This document shows, piece by piece, positions 37,965 through 48,475 of a stretch of DNA of 64,000 bases; the stretch's first letter is position 1; the number at the start of each line of letters is the position of its first letter. The stretch is taken from positions 24,631,072 through 24,695,071 of the forward strand of contig NC_135559.1 of the NCBI RefSeq assembly GCF_964340395.1, in the 5' to 3' direction. The notes beneath the pieces are model-generated. The model searched no databases and was not told the DNA's origin. It saw only the letters and a list, made by a program, of their open reading frames with translations. The translations under genes were made by a program, and so were the position numbers. The DNA is from Glandiceps talaboti. Lineage: Eukaryota; Hemichordata; Enteropneusta; Spengelidae.

Positions 37965-38043
37965 CGTGAGATGCACCCACCAGCTGACCGGCTCCGAAAG
38001 CCAAAAACATACACAACACAGTCGTCCATACACCACCCGCCAT
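37965..38043 (-). CDS. First coding exon of a secreted protein (signal peptide)
   Basis: On the minus strand an ATG in strong context (AAAATGG) opens a 26-codon frame, MAGGVWTTVLCMFLAFGAG then QLVGASH, plus one base of the next codon. It is followed by the perfect donor GTAAGT at 37964-37959. The peptide has the classic signal-sequence layout: short start, hydrophobic core VLCMFLAFGAG, and small residues (VGA-S) before a likely cleavage site. A phase-1 intron right after a signal peptide is common in secreted and extracellular-domain proteins. The product cannot be identified from this exon, and I found no second exon in the window. CpG content is raised around it. It could be a chance ATG, but the combination is persuasive. 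Confidence 0.6.
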
Positions 38044-38400
38044 TTTGCTGTCGTCAGTTTCTAGTGGCTAGTCACGTAGTACATGTATGATGTAGTACAT
38101 ACACTGTCAATCGAAATGTAACAGCGATTTCCTCCGACACCGTGACAGATCTACCAAGAGTTTTGATATAGTTCCATTCTTGCGGTCTTCTGCTTATCAA
38201 AATAAGCTCAAAACTTTCAAAATTAGTCCTGATGTCGAGTTATCACAGCTTACTGTATTGGCCTGCATACTGTCTTTACAGTCCACTCAGTACGTGTTCC
38301 CTGTTACGCACGTCATCTGCCGATGACATTTAGCGTGCGTAAATGGTTGCAAGATCCAGTATGCAAATGAGATGTTGCCATCCAGTCACTTTTGATTGCA
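38044..38400 (-). promoter_or_regulatory. Likely 5' UTR / promoter of the signal-peptide gene
   Basis: Directly upstream (on minus) of the first coding exon. CpG-containing sequence with a short upstream reading frame (ATGTACTACGTGACTAG) about 30 bp before the main ATG. An imperfect palindrome with TTACGCACG arms (about 38303-38343) and a perfect octamer ATGCAAAT (38360-38367) lie farther up. No TATA box is obvious. Function inferred from position only. Confidence 0.35.
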
Positions 38401-38552
38401 TATTTAGCCATTTATACACATCAAATGAAATATCTGTCAACGACCACAACTATCTTTTATGTTTTATGCTTTGTGTCCAGTGTTTTCCCGCAAATAAATT
38501 CTAAATTTAGCGATATGGTGGCGGGCATTGTCCCACATATACGGCACTGCAG

Positions 38553-38662
38553 CCCTGCTTGCATACGGAGTAATCCGGGACTCGATTCTGTCCAGAGTCA
38601 AGTCAGTAATATCACTAATACATCCATGGTAATATAGACTCGTGCACCGTCTGTAAGCAGGA
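38553..38662. mobile_element. Small MITE, CCTGCTT family, copy 1
   Basis: About 110 bp with ends CCTGCTTGCATACGG and the inverse of CCGTCTGTAAGCAGG. The interior shares GGGACTCGATTCTG and AGACTCGTGCACCGTC with the copy at 44565-44668, which lies in the opposite orientation. No target duplication is recognised here, so the copy is old or eroded. Confidence 0.7.
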
Positions 38663-38689
38663 CCTTTCCATTTTTCATTTTTCAGTCAC

Positions 38690-39098
<409 letters not shown>

Positions 39099-39157
39099 TA
39101 CGCTCTGCCACTGCGGTATAGAGCACTGTCTTATAGCAGATTGATACTCACCGAGTT

Positions 39158-39415
39158 ATATATATATATATATACGTACGTGCGTACGTATATATATATA
39201 TATATACGTACGCACGTACGTACATACATACATACATACATACATACATACATACATACATACATACATACATGCGTGCATACATACATACATCCATGCG
39301 TGCATGCGTGCATACGTGCATACGTACGTACGTACGTACGTGCATACATCCATGCGTGCATGCGTGCATACGTGCATACGTACGTACGTACGTGCTTACG
39401 TAGGTACGTACAAAC
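39158..39415. repeat. TA/ACGT/ACAT compound microsatellite
   Basis: TA blocks, ACGT tetranucleotides, then long ACAT with GCGTGCAT patches. All frames reported across it on both strands are repeat translations. Confidence 0.98.
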
Positions 39416-39576
39416 ATAGTATGGTAGGCCCATCGTTTCAGCTTGTAACTGCCCTACGGAACACAGCGTTATTTAGATGCCCTTTTACGACCTATTGTGG
39501 CATCTCAGCCTACCTACTTAATGGCTTCCAATTCTAACAAGGTAAGTCACGATACTTTTTTTTCCTATGGACGTTA
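39415..39576 (+). pseudogene. Penelope-like element RT, N-terminal part
   Basis: Reads GRPIVSACNCPTEH, then after a one-base shift RYLDALLRPIVASQPTYL and VSHDTFF, ending in a T-run and MDV. These match the order of the N-terminal region of Penelope-like reverse transcriptases (GRPIVS, a flank ending in LxPxV, then DVxSLYTNIP). The coding sequence stops at TTA and resumes at 41590 after a transposon. Frameshifts at about 39468 and in the T-run at about 39556 make it inactive. Confidence 0.8.
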
Positions 39577-41589
39577 GGGACCGGTCAGTTTCTCCAGCCT
39601 GGGGGGGGGGGGCGGTGGATTCTTAAATCGGGCCGACAAAAAGTCACTGACCCCGCCTATCTGTAAAACCAAAAACAGGCTGACCCCCCCCCCCCTATCA
39701 CTTAATTCTAAAACATGCATGATGACCCCCCCCCCCTCATATATAATATTCGCATGACAGGTATTTTTTTATCGTGACTCAGTGTGGACTGCTTGACTGT
39801 CTTGCATTTACTTTATAAGATCCCAGGTTAGCACTATCATATTTATAATTATTGACTACACAGGGTAAATATATTTGAAAAGGAGTTTAATAGCATCTTG
39901 GCTGTGAAAGGTAGGAAAGCTTGAGAAGGGAATATGTACATCTCTTATGGGGGTCCTAGGGGGTCTCCCCCTAGAAGCCCAGGAGGCTTTTAACTCTGAA
40001 AAGTCAATTTTGAGACAATTCAGACATTTTCAGAAAATAATTTCCAAGCTTTACAAGAGAGCACCAACATGTAAAATGCAACTACATAAGGTTGAAATAT
40101 TTTTGAAATATAGTTTGATAGGATCTTGACAGTAAGAGGTAGGGGGAAGATGAGAGTAGGATGTGTACACCTCATGTGGGGGGGGGGGGGGTCCTAGGGG
40201 GTCTCCCCCTAGAAGCCCTGGAGGTTTTTAACTCTGAAAATTCAATTTTGAGACTATTCAGACCCTTTCAGACAATAATTTCCAAGCCTTACAAGACAAC
40301 ACCAACATGTTAAAAGCAACTACATAGGGTTGAAATACTTTTGAAATATACTTAGATAGCATCTCGACAGTAAGAGGGGAAGAGCTTGAGACTGGGATAT
40401 GTCCACCTCATGTGGGGGGTCTGAGGGGGTCTCCCTCTAGAAACCCTGGAGGATTTTTACTCTTAAAGCCAATATTTAGGCTATTCAGACCCTTTCAAGC
40501 AATAACTTAATCCATGCTTTACAAGACAGCAAGTATTAGACACTATTCTTTATAACTTACACTAAGGGTTGAAATATGTTCTTAAAAAGTTTAAATGGCA
40601 TCATTATATACATGTAGTAAAGGTCAGCACATCTATAATGGTAGTATCATTGGTAGGGGAGATTTGGAGTTTAAGGCAATTTTAGACTATCTTGGCAAAC
40701 GTTTCAGATCTTGAAAAGACAATATCATATCAAATTAGAATAGGGTGAAAATATTTAAGAAAAGTTTAATACCATTATGACAGTAAAAAGGTTGTTGGTG
40801 CATCTGATTGTTGGTTGAATGTATGAGTGACCTCTGGGGGTGAGGGAGTCCTTGGGGGTTTTCCCCTGGCAGATCTGAAGTATTTTGCTTCAGATACTAA
40901 GGCAATGTTTAGGTTATTCATAACCTTTGAGGTATTATTTCCAAGCTTCGAAAAGCTAACGCAAAACGTTTTTAAATGAGTTTCTCATATCACATAAAAT
41001 TGACACGTAACATTAGTATATAGGGGCATTAATATTGCATGTATAATAAAGTCACTGGTATGTTAGAGAACTTTAGGTGGTCATACCTAGTGTATAATAG
41101 TAACTGGAATCTGATGAGATGTGGTGATTTGTAGTGTCAATAGCATGACGAGTAGAACAATTTAGATTAACTTCATTTATAAACTATCTATGAAAATTAC
41201 CATTACGAAACCTTCAAGTTCACTTTTGCCCCAAACTGCAATATAAGCGAAGCATTGATTGTGAAACAGCCAAGCATTTACATGACATGTTCTGTAACTA
41301 GTGTGGTAGGTAGGTAATACCGGTACATGTATATGAATATGTATAGTTAGGTTTGTACTAATAAGTAATGTTAAAGAATTCATGTAAGAAACAGGGACAA
41401 GAACAAATATTGACATGTACCACATTTCAGACAAGGCTATATGCCATTATAGAAAGGATTTTTTTCTTCCATCACAATCTAAAACACAATGACCCCCCCT
41501 ATCCACAATTTTCAAAACAGCATGACCCCCCTACTGCCAATTTCAAAAACAGAGTGACCCCCCCCAGGCCGAAGAAACTGACCGGTCCC
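39577..41589 (+). mobile_element. Harbinger-type non-autonomous element, family 1, complete copy B
   Basis: Ends GGGACCGGTCAGTTTCT and the inverse AGAAACTGACCGGTCCC, flanked by TTA (39574-39576 and 41590-41592). Excising the 2013 bp with one TTA rejoins an interrupted reverse-transcriptase reading frame, which proves the insertion and its 3-bp duplication. TTA/TAA duplications and GGG-starting ends are characteristic of PIF/Harbinger. G- and C-runs follow the termini inside. 39840-40600 holds three to four internal direct repeats of about 220 bp, each with GGGGGTCTCCCCCTAGAAGC. No transposase frame. An 85-codon minus frame at 41177-41434 persists in the copy at 45983 but resembles no protein I know. 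Confidence 0.88.
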
Positions 41590-41824
41590 TTAAGTCCTTG
41601 TATACTTCCATACCACATAATGAAGGTTTAGTTGCAATCGAACACTACCTTAATTTAAGATCTGTACTTGACCCTCCTACCACGTACTTCTGAGATTGGC
41701 TGAACTTGTTCTTACCTGTAATTATTTTACCTGTATTGACAGGTATTTTGTGCAGAAACCTGTTCTATATAAACGATTTATTGATGACGGCGTTGGTGCA
41801 GCTTCACTCAAACTTGAGGACCTT
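41590..41824 (+). pseudogene. Penelope-like element RT, catalytic part
   Basis: Resumes the frame with KSLYTSIPHNEGL, then HYLNLRSVLDPPTTYF, NLVLTCNYF, and finally YKRFIDDGVGAASLKLEDL. FIDD is the reverse-transcriptase catalytic box. The stretch between NYF..YFVQ and KPVLYKRF is shorter than usual for these enzymes, which indicates an internal deletion. One stop interrupts the frame at about 41691. The segment ends where the inverted duplication begins. Confidence 0.83.
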
Positions 41825-41879
41825 AAAGGTCCTCAAGTTTGAGTGAAGCTGCACCAACGCCGTCATCAATAAATCGTTT
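41771..41879. repeat. Perfect 109-bp palindrome inside the RT
   Basis: Perfect 54-bp arms (41771-41824 and 41826-41879) around a single A at 41825. The left arm is the sense copy of the FIDD-coding region and the right arm is its inverted copy. Normal coding (NFNPAIQYSYDIS) resumes shortly after. This is an inverted duplication within the element. Confidence 0.97.
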
Positions 41880-42863
41880 GTATGCAATTTATTAACTACA
41901 TATATATGTAATTTTAATCCTGCTATTCAGTATAGTTATGATATTTCTGAACTATCAATTTCCTTGACATCTCCCTTAGGATTGATTGTGATGATATAGC
42001 TACATCTAAACCTACTGATTCACATTCATATTTACAGTATGGTTCATCACATCCTAATAAGTGTAAAGATTCCATTCCCTATTCACAATTACTTCGTTTA
42101 CGTCGTATTTGTAGTAGTGATTTGGATTTCAGAGAAAGGTCTGCTGAATTTTGCACGTACTTCCATCAACGTGGTTATCCTATGTCGGTTACCAATGCGG
42201 CTTTACTTAAAGTACCATCTTTGTCTAGGGAAGCTTGTATCAAATCACATGATCAGAAGAGTAACAACGATCGTCCCATATTAGCTCTTACATACCATCC
42301 CTTTCCACTAGAGTTAAAAACATTATATACAAGCATTTTAATATCTTATGTTCTAATAGGGTTACCAATTCATTGTTTCCTGAAGTACCTTTAACAGCTT
42401 GGCGTCGTGATACCAGTCTTAGAGATATGGTGGTCCATACAGAACAACATGAATTGGAAGTTACTCGATGTGGTACATATGTCGTTTCATTATTAATACT
42501 AATCATGTTTTTGGCCCTAAGAACAGTGTGCCTGTTACGAGTAGATTTACTTGTATTAGTACTAATGTAGTTTATGTCAGATATGTGTTTTTTTTATATA
42601 TAGGTTCGACTGTACGTCGTCTTGGTGATCGTTTCGTGGAACATCTCCGCCTGACCAGACAAAAGAATCGTAACTATTCCGTATCTATGCATTTTATTAC
42701 CAACGATCACAGTGTATTAGATATGTCTATTTCAGGAATTTGTAAGGTTTCTGGTGATGAGAAAGTATTGAGGTTGAAGGAAGAGGAAATCATTTTCCAT
42801 CTCGGAACGCTGGAACCCCTTGAAATTAATAGATTACATGTATTCTCGTCATTCCCAGTCTAA
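41880..42863 (+). pseudogene. Penelope-like element RT thumb and GIY-YIG endonuclease
   Basis: Continues with NPAIQYSYDISELSIS, KPTDSHSYLQYGSSHP, PYSQLLRLRRICSSD and NNDRPILALTYHP, the conserved C-terminal half of Penelope-like reverse transcriptases. After a shift near 42302 it has VPLTAWRRDTSLRDMV, then after another shift near 42466 a GIY-YIG-type endonuclease domain with LYIGSTVRRLGDRFVEHLR and EEEIIFHLGTLEPLEINR. The frame ends at 42863. RT plus GIY-YIG is the defining layout of Penelope-like elements. At least two frameshifts and the upstream palindrome make this copy inactive. Confidence 0.87.
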
Positions 42864-43225
42864 TCAGGGTTTTTTAAATTTCAGGCGTGTTCTATTGGGT
42901 TCTATTTGGTGCGTGCGAATATTAGAACTTTTCACACCTATAACCGTTAATCACACGCGGTTGTCGTTCTGTTCCATAACATTCAGATGTGTTCAGGTGT
43001 TTACCTAACATGTCTGAAGCTCACGTGCACCGATAATACCTTGAAACATTTTTTTTATTCGAAACGTCTGATTTTACATCTATTTAAGCTTATATGGGGA
43101 CTGACTTACAAGTTCCATATGCATTTCTTTCTACATACATACATACATACATACATACATACATACATACATACATACATACATACATACATACATACAT
43201 ACATACATACAAACATACATATTTA
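42864..43225 (+). mobile_element. Penelope-like element 3' region with (ACAT)n
   Basis: About 270 bp of non-coding sequence after the GIY-YIG stop, including CGAAACGTCTGATTTTAC, then an (ACAT)n tract from 43134 to about 43210. The microsatellite is taken as the 3' boundary. No intact second ribozyme core was found. Confidence 0.6.
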
Positions 43226-43495
43226 CATACAGGGCATGTCCTGCTTGATAAGGTGGTGTTTGTGTATCTTCCCGTTTCTATATGTAAAATATGTGCACTA
43301 TAATTCTAAGTTTTGTCACTGCTGATCTGTATTGTGGGTTTTTAATGTCTTCTAAATAGTTTTCAATTAAAGTTCATATCCGTTTTAATTTGTCTATATG
43401 TACGTAGTTTATTTTTATGTTGTTTGTCATCGTTGTCCTTCATTGTGTCCATTATATTTTTGTGGAGAAGCAGCTTTAACTTTTCTTTAAATCTA
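43226..43495. other. Intergenic, nothing recognised
   Basis: AT-rich sequence without gene or repeat support. Confidence 0.45.
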
Positions 43496-43497
43496 GC

Positions 43498-43949
43498 AAT
43501 TAGGTTTTCACTGTTGGAGTGGTTTGGTTCAACAAGGTAAAATAGAAGACGAGGAGCATTTTTTATTACGCTGTACAGGATATCAAAATGAAAGGAAAGA
43601 ACTCTTTAACAAATTAAATATATATTCTGGTACAAGCACGGATAATCTCATAAAGATTCTCAAAATAAAAGACACAAATAAATTAGTTGAAATAAGCAAA
43701 TTTATTCAACAAGGATTCAAAATTCGAGAATATCATTTGAACAAAAATATACCAGTTGCCTCGTGATATACATTCGACAATTACATTTACATCACTATCT
43801 GTATAATCAATATGCTGTGTTGATTTTCACATTGTGAAATTACTCTTTTTTGTGTGTATGGTCAATACAAGCATTTTCTTTTTTACTTTATTGTATTGTA
43901 CTGATATATGGAATTATAGATAAGGTTACAATAAAGATTAATATTATTA

Positions 43950-43960
<11 letters not shown>
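43498..43960 (+). mobile_element. Non-LTR retrotransposon 3' fragment
   Basis: Encodes the C-terminal zinc-finger-like end of a LINE polyprotein: GKIEDEEHFLLRCTGYQNER, equivalent to the CxxC..DERHHLIHC segment of the LINE at 51722-53070. Frame ends at 43766. The untranslated tail has AATAAAG at 43930 and is followed by an ATT/ACAT tract. Only the last 90 or so codons remain. Confidence 0.72.
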
Positions 43961-43980
<20 letters not shown>

Positions 43981-44290
43981 CATACTTTTTATTTTGAATT
44001 TGAATTTCCTTATAACATGATGGATGTAGCATATTTCAATAGGAGGGGGTAACAATGAATGCAGTTTATTCCAAAAGTAGCTAGTAACATTTGAAATTAG
44101 GTGGTATTAGTTGAATCAAAGTTTGAGGGAGTCCAAGGGGGGGGGGGGGGGTCCCGTCCCCGGAAATTCAAGGACTAAAGACTGCTTTCTGGTGCTTTTT
44201 TAACATGTCAAATTTTGAGTAGCCACCCACTTTCACTCCCCAGTTTTTGAATACACCCCCCCCCGTACATTCCTCCCCCAGGTCGTAAAT
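43961..44290. repeat. Microsatellite and G/C-run dispersed repeats
   Basis: (ACAT)n at 43953-43985. 44130-44210 contains a G-run, GGACTAAAGACTGC and TTTCTGGTGCTTTTTTAACAT, a phrase shared with 51260-51282 and 53385-53435. 44250-44288 carries C-runs and the inverted edge AGGTCGTAAATA of the element at 38690. Confidence 0.6.
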
Positions 44291-44564
44291 AATGACGGCT
44301 TCCTAAAGTGATAATAATGCCGTGATTCTGTTGCGCTGGAGCCTCCAATTCCAAAAAAAGTATGTTTAGTCTTACATGCACCGACTCCACTCCATGCATC
44401 CCTAGTTAAAGTTGTTGCTTTCTCAAAAATAACTGACTTGACAAGCCACGTGATTATAGAGGGCGTTTTCGTAATTCATCCGTATATTTAATTCTTCCAT
44501 TTGTATACAAAAATACCTTGTATTAACTATTCAAAGCTATGTTTCTATTTAGACTGTGCTGGCG

Positions 44565-44668
44565 TAGTCCTGCTTACATGACGGTGCACGAGTCTGTGTT
44601 ACTGACTGGAGGGGGAGGGACAATTGTCAGAATCGAGTCCCGAATTCCTCCGTATGCAAGCAGGACTA
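44565..44668. mobile_element. 104-bp MITE with 9-bp target duplication, copy 2
   Basis: Ends TAGTCCTGCTTACATGACGG and the inverse of CCGTATGCAAGCAGGACTA. Flanked on both sides by GTGCTGGCG (44556-44564 and 44669-44677). A 9-bp duplication is typical of Mutator-like elements, but the ends are short and the class is tentative. Related to the copy at 38553-38662. Confidence 0.8.
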
Positions 44669-45029
44669 GTGCTGGCGCTGTCTGCTAACTTGCCTTGGCA
44701 AAGTTAGTCAAAATTCAAAGCTGGTGATTTATACTGAGTCGATGAAAGGCAAAACATCGAGCCACATGCAGTCCCTTTATAAACTTTATAATATGTACGT
44801 ACGTACGTGTACACGTGTCTGGTCTATATTCCAAACCCTAAACACTGTATATAAGGGGAGAACCATTTGATTTCTGGGGGGGGGGGGTATGGAGGATTTT
44901 GAGAAAAAAAAAATTGTTTCCAGGTGAACCCGAAAAAAAAAATTGTCATATTACAGACAGAAGTGAAAAAAAAAAAAATTGTCACAATGCACCAGAAATG
45001 AGCAAATTTGGAAACCTTATTCTCATGTA

Positions 45030-45865
45030 TTCTTTGGCGGCGCGCTATGGGGTGAGATCCCCGCCAAATTTATAGATGTATTTAATTGACACAATTATTT
45101 CTGTATTTATTCACTTCTTTATTTTAATAAAATTAATGTATTTACTTTATTGTCAAATTAATTTATCTTATTATAATTATTTCTTTATTTATTCACTTAT
45201 TTATTTTAATAAAATGGATGTATTTACTTTGTCAAATTAATTTATTTCAATCATTTCTGTATTTATTCACTTATTTATTATAATTATTTCTTTATTTATT
45301 CACTTTGTTATTTATTTTAATGAAATAGGTGTATTTCCTTTGTCAAATTAATTTTGATTATTTTTGAAAATATTTCATTATTTATTTCTTCACTTATTTA
45401 TTTTGATTATTTCTGTATTTTGTTCTTAATTTGCAATTTGTTATTTTTATTTTTCTATTATTCAAGTTCAATTATTTCATGTATGTCAAGAAACTTGCTT
45501 ATTTAATCATTTACCTTTATTTCTTAACATTCAATTAGTTTTAAAATTTATAATTCCGTTATTTAAGTCTGTATTTTGCATCTGATTTCACTTTTCCTCA
45601 CCATTATTAAGATTTTAATTATTTATCGTATTAAATTATTTCATTATTTCATTTGCCTAGTCAATTTAAACATTCTCAGCAATATATTCTAATTATGATA
45701 TTCTCTTCAGCTTATCATTAAATTATTTTTTCAATTCAGTATTTTGTTATTTAAGTCTATATTTTGATTCTTATTTGTGCTTTTCATCAATTGTAATTGT
45801 TTAAGTTTAAGTTATCAACTTGAAATATTTAATTTATTCACTATGCTTGCAAACCATGTTCTGGG
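45030..45865 (+). repeat. Left arm of the long inverted repeat
   Basis: Matches the inverse of 49075-49830 in order: GGGGTGAGATCCCCGCC, repeated TATTTATTCACTTATTTATT, TCAAGAAACTTGCTTATTTA, GTCTGTATTTTGCATCTGAT, AACATTCTCAGCAATATATT, then ACTATGCTTGCAAACCATG and GGGGCC. Similarity by eye is high with small indels. About 80% AT. Confidence 0.88.
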
Positions 45866-45982
45866 GCCAAAGATATGTCATTCATGACGTAGTTCACTGT
45901 TAGTAAATCAAGTATCATGAGTATGGCGGAATGTGTATGACAGTACAGCGACTGATCTCCACGACATTTTACAGGAAAATTA

Positions 45983-47312
45983 GGGACCGGTCAGTTTCTT
46001 CGGCCGGGGGGGTGGGGTGGGGGTGGGGGGGTGGGGGTGGATTGGTAGGGGGGGGTGGGTCACCGTGTTTTTGAAATTGGCAGTAGGGGGGGGGTCATGC
46101 TGTTTTGAAAATTGTGGATGGGGGGGGGGGTCATTGTGTTTTAAATTGTGATGGAAGAAAAAATCCTCTCTACAATGGCATATAGCCTTGTCTGAAATGT
46201 GGTACATGTTAATATTTGTTCTTGCCCCTGTTTCTTACATGAATTCTTTAATATTACTTATTAGTTCAAACATAACTATACATATACATATACATGTATT
46301 ACCTAGCTACCACACTAGTTACAGAACATGTCATGTAAATGCTTGGCTGTTTCACAATCAATGCTTCACTTATATTGCAGTTTGGGGCAAAAGTGAACTT
46401 GTGACTTGAAGGTTTCGTAATGGCAATTTTCATAGATAGTTTATAAATGAAGTTAATCTAAATTGTTCTACTCGTCATGTTATTGACACTACAAATCACC
46501 ACATCTCATCAGATTCCAGTTTCTATTATACACTAGGTATGACCACCTAAAGTTCTCTAACATACCGATGACTTTATTATACATATATTAATGCCCCTAT
46601 ACTAATGTTACATGTCTATTTTATGTGATATAGGAAACTCATTTAATAAAACGTACATTTAGGTTAGCTTTTTGAAGCTTGGAAATATTACCTCAAAGGT
46701 TATGAATAACCTAAACATTGCCTTAGTATCTCAAGCAAAAAACTCCATATCTGCCAGGGGGAAAACCCCAAGGACTTCCTCACCCCCAGAGGTCACTCAT
46801 GCATTCAACCAACAATCAGATGCACCAACAACCTTTTTACTGTCATAATGGTATTAAACTTTTCTTAAATATTTTCACCCTATTCTAATTTGAGATGATA
46901 TTGTCTTTTCAAGATGTGAAATGTTTGCTAAGATAGTCTAAAATTGCCTTAATCTCCAAATCTCCCCTACCAATGATACTACCATTAGATGTGCTGACCT
47001 TTACTACATGTATATAATGATGCCATTTAACTTTTTAAGAACATATTTCAACCCTTAGTGTAAGTTATAAAGAATAGTTTCTGATACTTGCTGTCTTGTA
47101 AAGCATGGATTAAGTTATTGCTTGAAGGGTCTAAATGGCGTAAATATTGGCTATAAGAGTAAAAATCCTTCAGGGCTTCTAGAGGGAGACCCCTCAGACC
47201 CCCCCCCCCCCCCCCCCCCCCCGCATGAGGTGGACATATCCCAGTTTCAAGCTCTTCCCCTCTTACTGTCAAGATGCTATCAAAGTATATTTCAAAAGTA
47301 TTTCAACCCTAT
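45983..47312 (-). mobile_element. Harbinger-type family 1, copy C (right half)
   Basis: Begins with TTA then GGGACCGGTCAGTTTCTTC and is the inverse of about 40320-41589 of the complete copy, ending at ATTTCAACCCTATGG. The other terminus is missing. It carries several G/C homopolymer runs. It lies inside the 6.2-kb element between the left arm and the central gene region, so it inserted later or was captured. Confidence 0.85.
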
Positions 47313-47519
47313 GGTGGTGGTGGCTATGAAATTTGCCACACGCATGTTGGTGGGCGACATTTAAACTGCATTGCTTGCCCAGCGGCACGGCACGTCAGAT
47401 TACCCATATGGAAGACACAAACAATGTTGTTGGTTCTACACATGCATTACGTTGTGTCACTTTTGAAGAAAATATCTGACAGCTATCGCGTCGTCCCTGC
47501 TGTCCCAAAGTAATCATTA

Positions 47520-48475
47520 AAATGAAGTAAAATTTACTCAGTCATGAATTTATTTGTCTCTTTCTTTTTGCTCAAAAGCCAGGGTTTAGTACACATAATT
47601 TACCGAGCTGTGGTGCATGCTCGTAGCGTAGCGTAGCGTGCGTGGGTCTAAGTTTATCTGCTCTCTGCATATGCATAGCGTCCAGGCATACATCGTTTAC
47701 TTATCGTGGTTTGCGACCCTGCCGTATCATAATCACAACTTAGACTATTAAAAGTACAAAAATCAATTCACAGTTATAACTTTATTGGCTGAATTTTATT
47801 TCTTCGGGTTGATTGCTTGAAAGTTAGAGCGTAATTACAGAGGTGTTTACACTACTGTACAAAACACATGGCCTGTGTGATGATGCCATCAGGGATGGCG
47901 TATGCACCGTGCATATCACTTTTTTTTAGAAAATATGAGGATTTACAACCCAGCCATCTCACAATCGCAATCAATATACTAGTAGTACAAGTACATACAT
48001 TTACTCACAGTTATAAATTTTATTCAATTTGTCTCATTTCTCACTCAAAGGCCAGAATATAATATTAGTACATGATACAATTTACCGAGTGACAGTATTG
48101 CCATGATATGATTTTTTGTAGAAAATACGAGGATTTACAACCCAGTCATCCCACAATCGCAATTAATATAGTACAAGTACATACATTTACTTACAGTTAT
48201 AAATTTTACTTGTCTCATTTCTCACTCAAAGGCCAGAATATAATATTAGTGCATCGTACAATTTACCGAGTGACAGTATTGCCATTACAAGCATACAGTG
48301 TACACTTAACTTGACTAATGTTGTGCGCGCCTAGCATGATGATACACATTACAGCGTCCATGTGCACCACCGCGGCACCGATTGTCCATAGAAAATACAG
48401 GGAAAGATTTACGACCCTGCTGCATACTGTTTCAATATTTACATTTAATAAAACTACACAAACATTTATTCACGG
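47520..48475 (-). repeat. Diverged tandem copies of the ORF 3' region
   Basis: At least four degraded direct copies (about 47540-47610, 47700-47830, 47930-48100, 48120-48290) of a segment whose best copy is 48390-48535. Shared landmarks are ATACGAGGATTTACAACCC, CACAGTTATAAATTTTA, TCTCACTCAAAGGCCAGAAT and CAATTTACCGAGTGACAGT. In the coding direction these correspond to the last 20 or so codons of the 101-codon frame and the sequence after its stop. They look like amplified, decayed pieces of that gene's 3' end. Confidence 0.65.

Noticed and set aside
37741-38064. 107-codon plus frame and 83-codon minus frame over the signal-peptide exon
   Set aside because: The minus one is a shifted frame of the signal-peptide exon and lacks its splice logic; the plus one is antisense with no motif.
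41177-41434. 85-codon minus-strand frame with a relative at 46188-46409
   Set aside because: Kept open in two copies of a young transposon family, but no known domain, low-complexity stretches, and the copies are too similar for retention to mean selection.
43005-43075. Second hammerhead near the 3' end of the Penelope-like element
   Set aside because: GTCTGAAGC and GAAACGTCTG look suggestive but there is no CTGANGA core with a supporting stem II.
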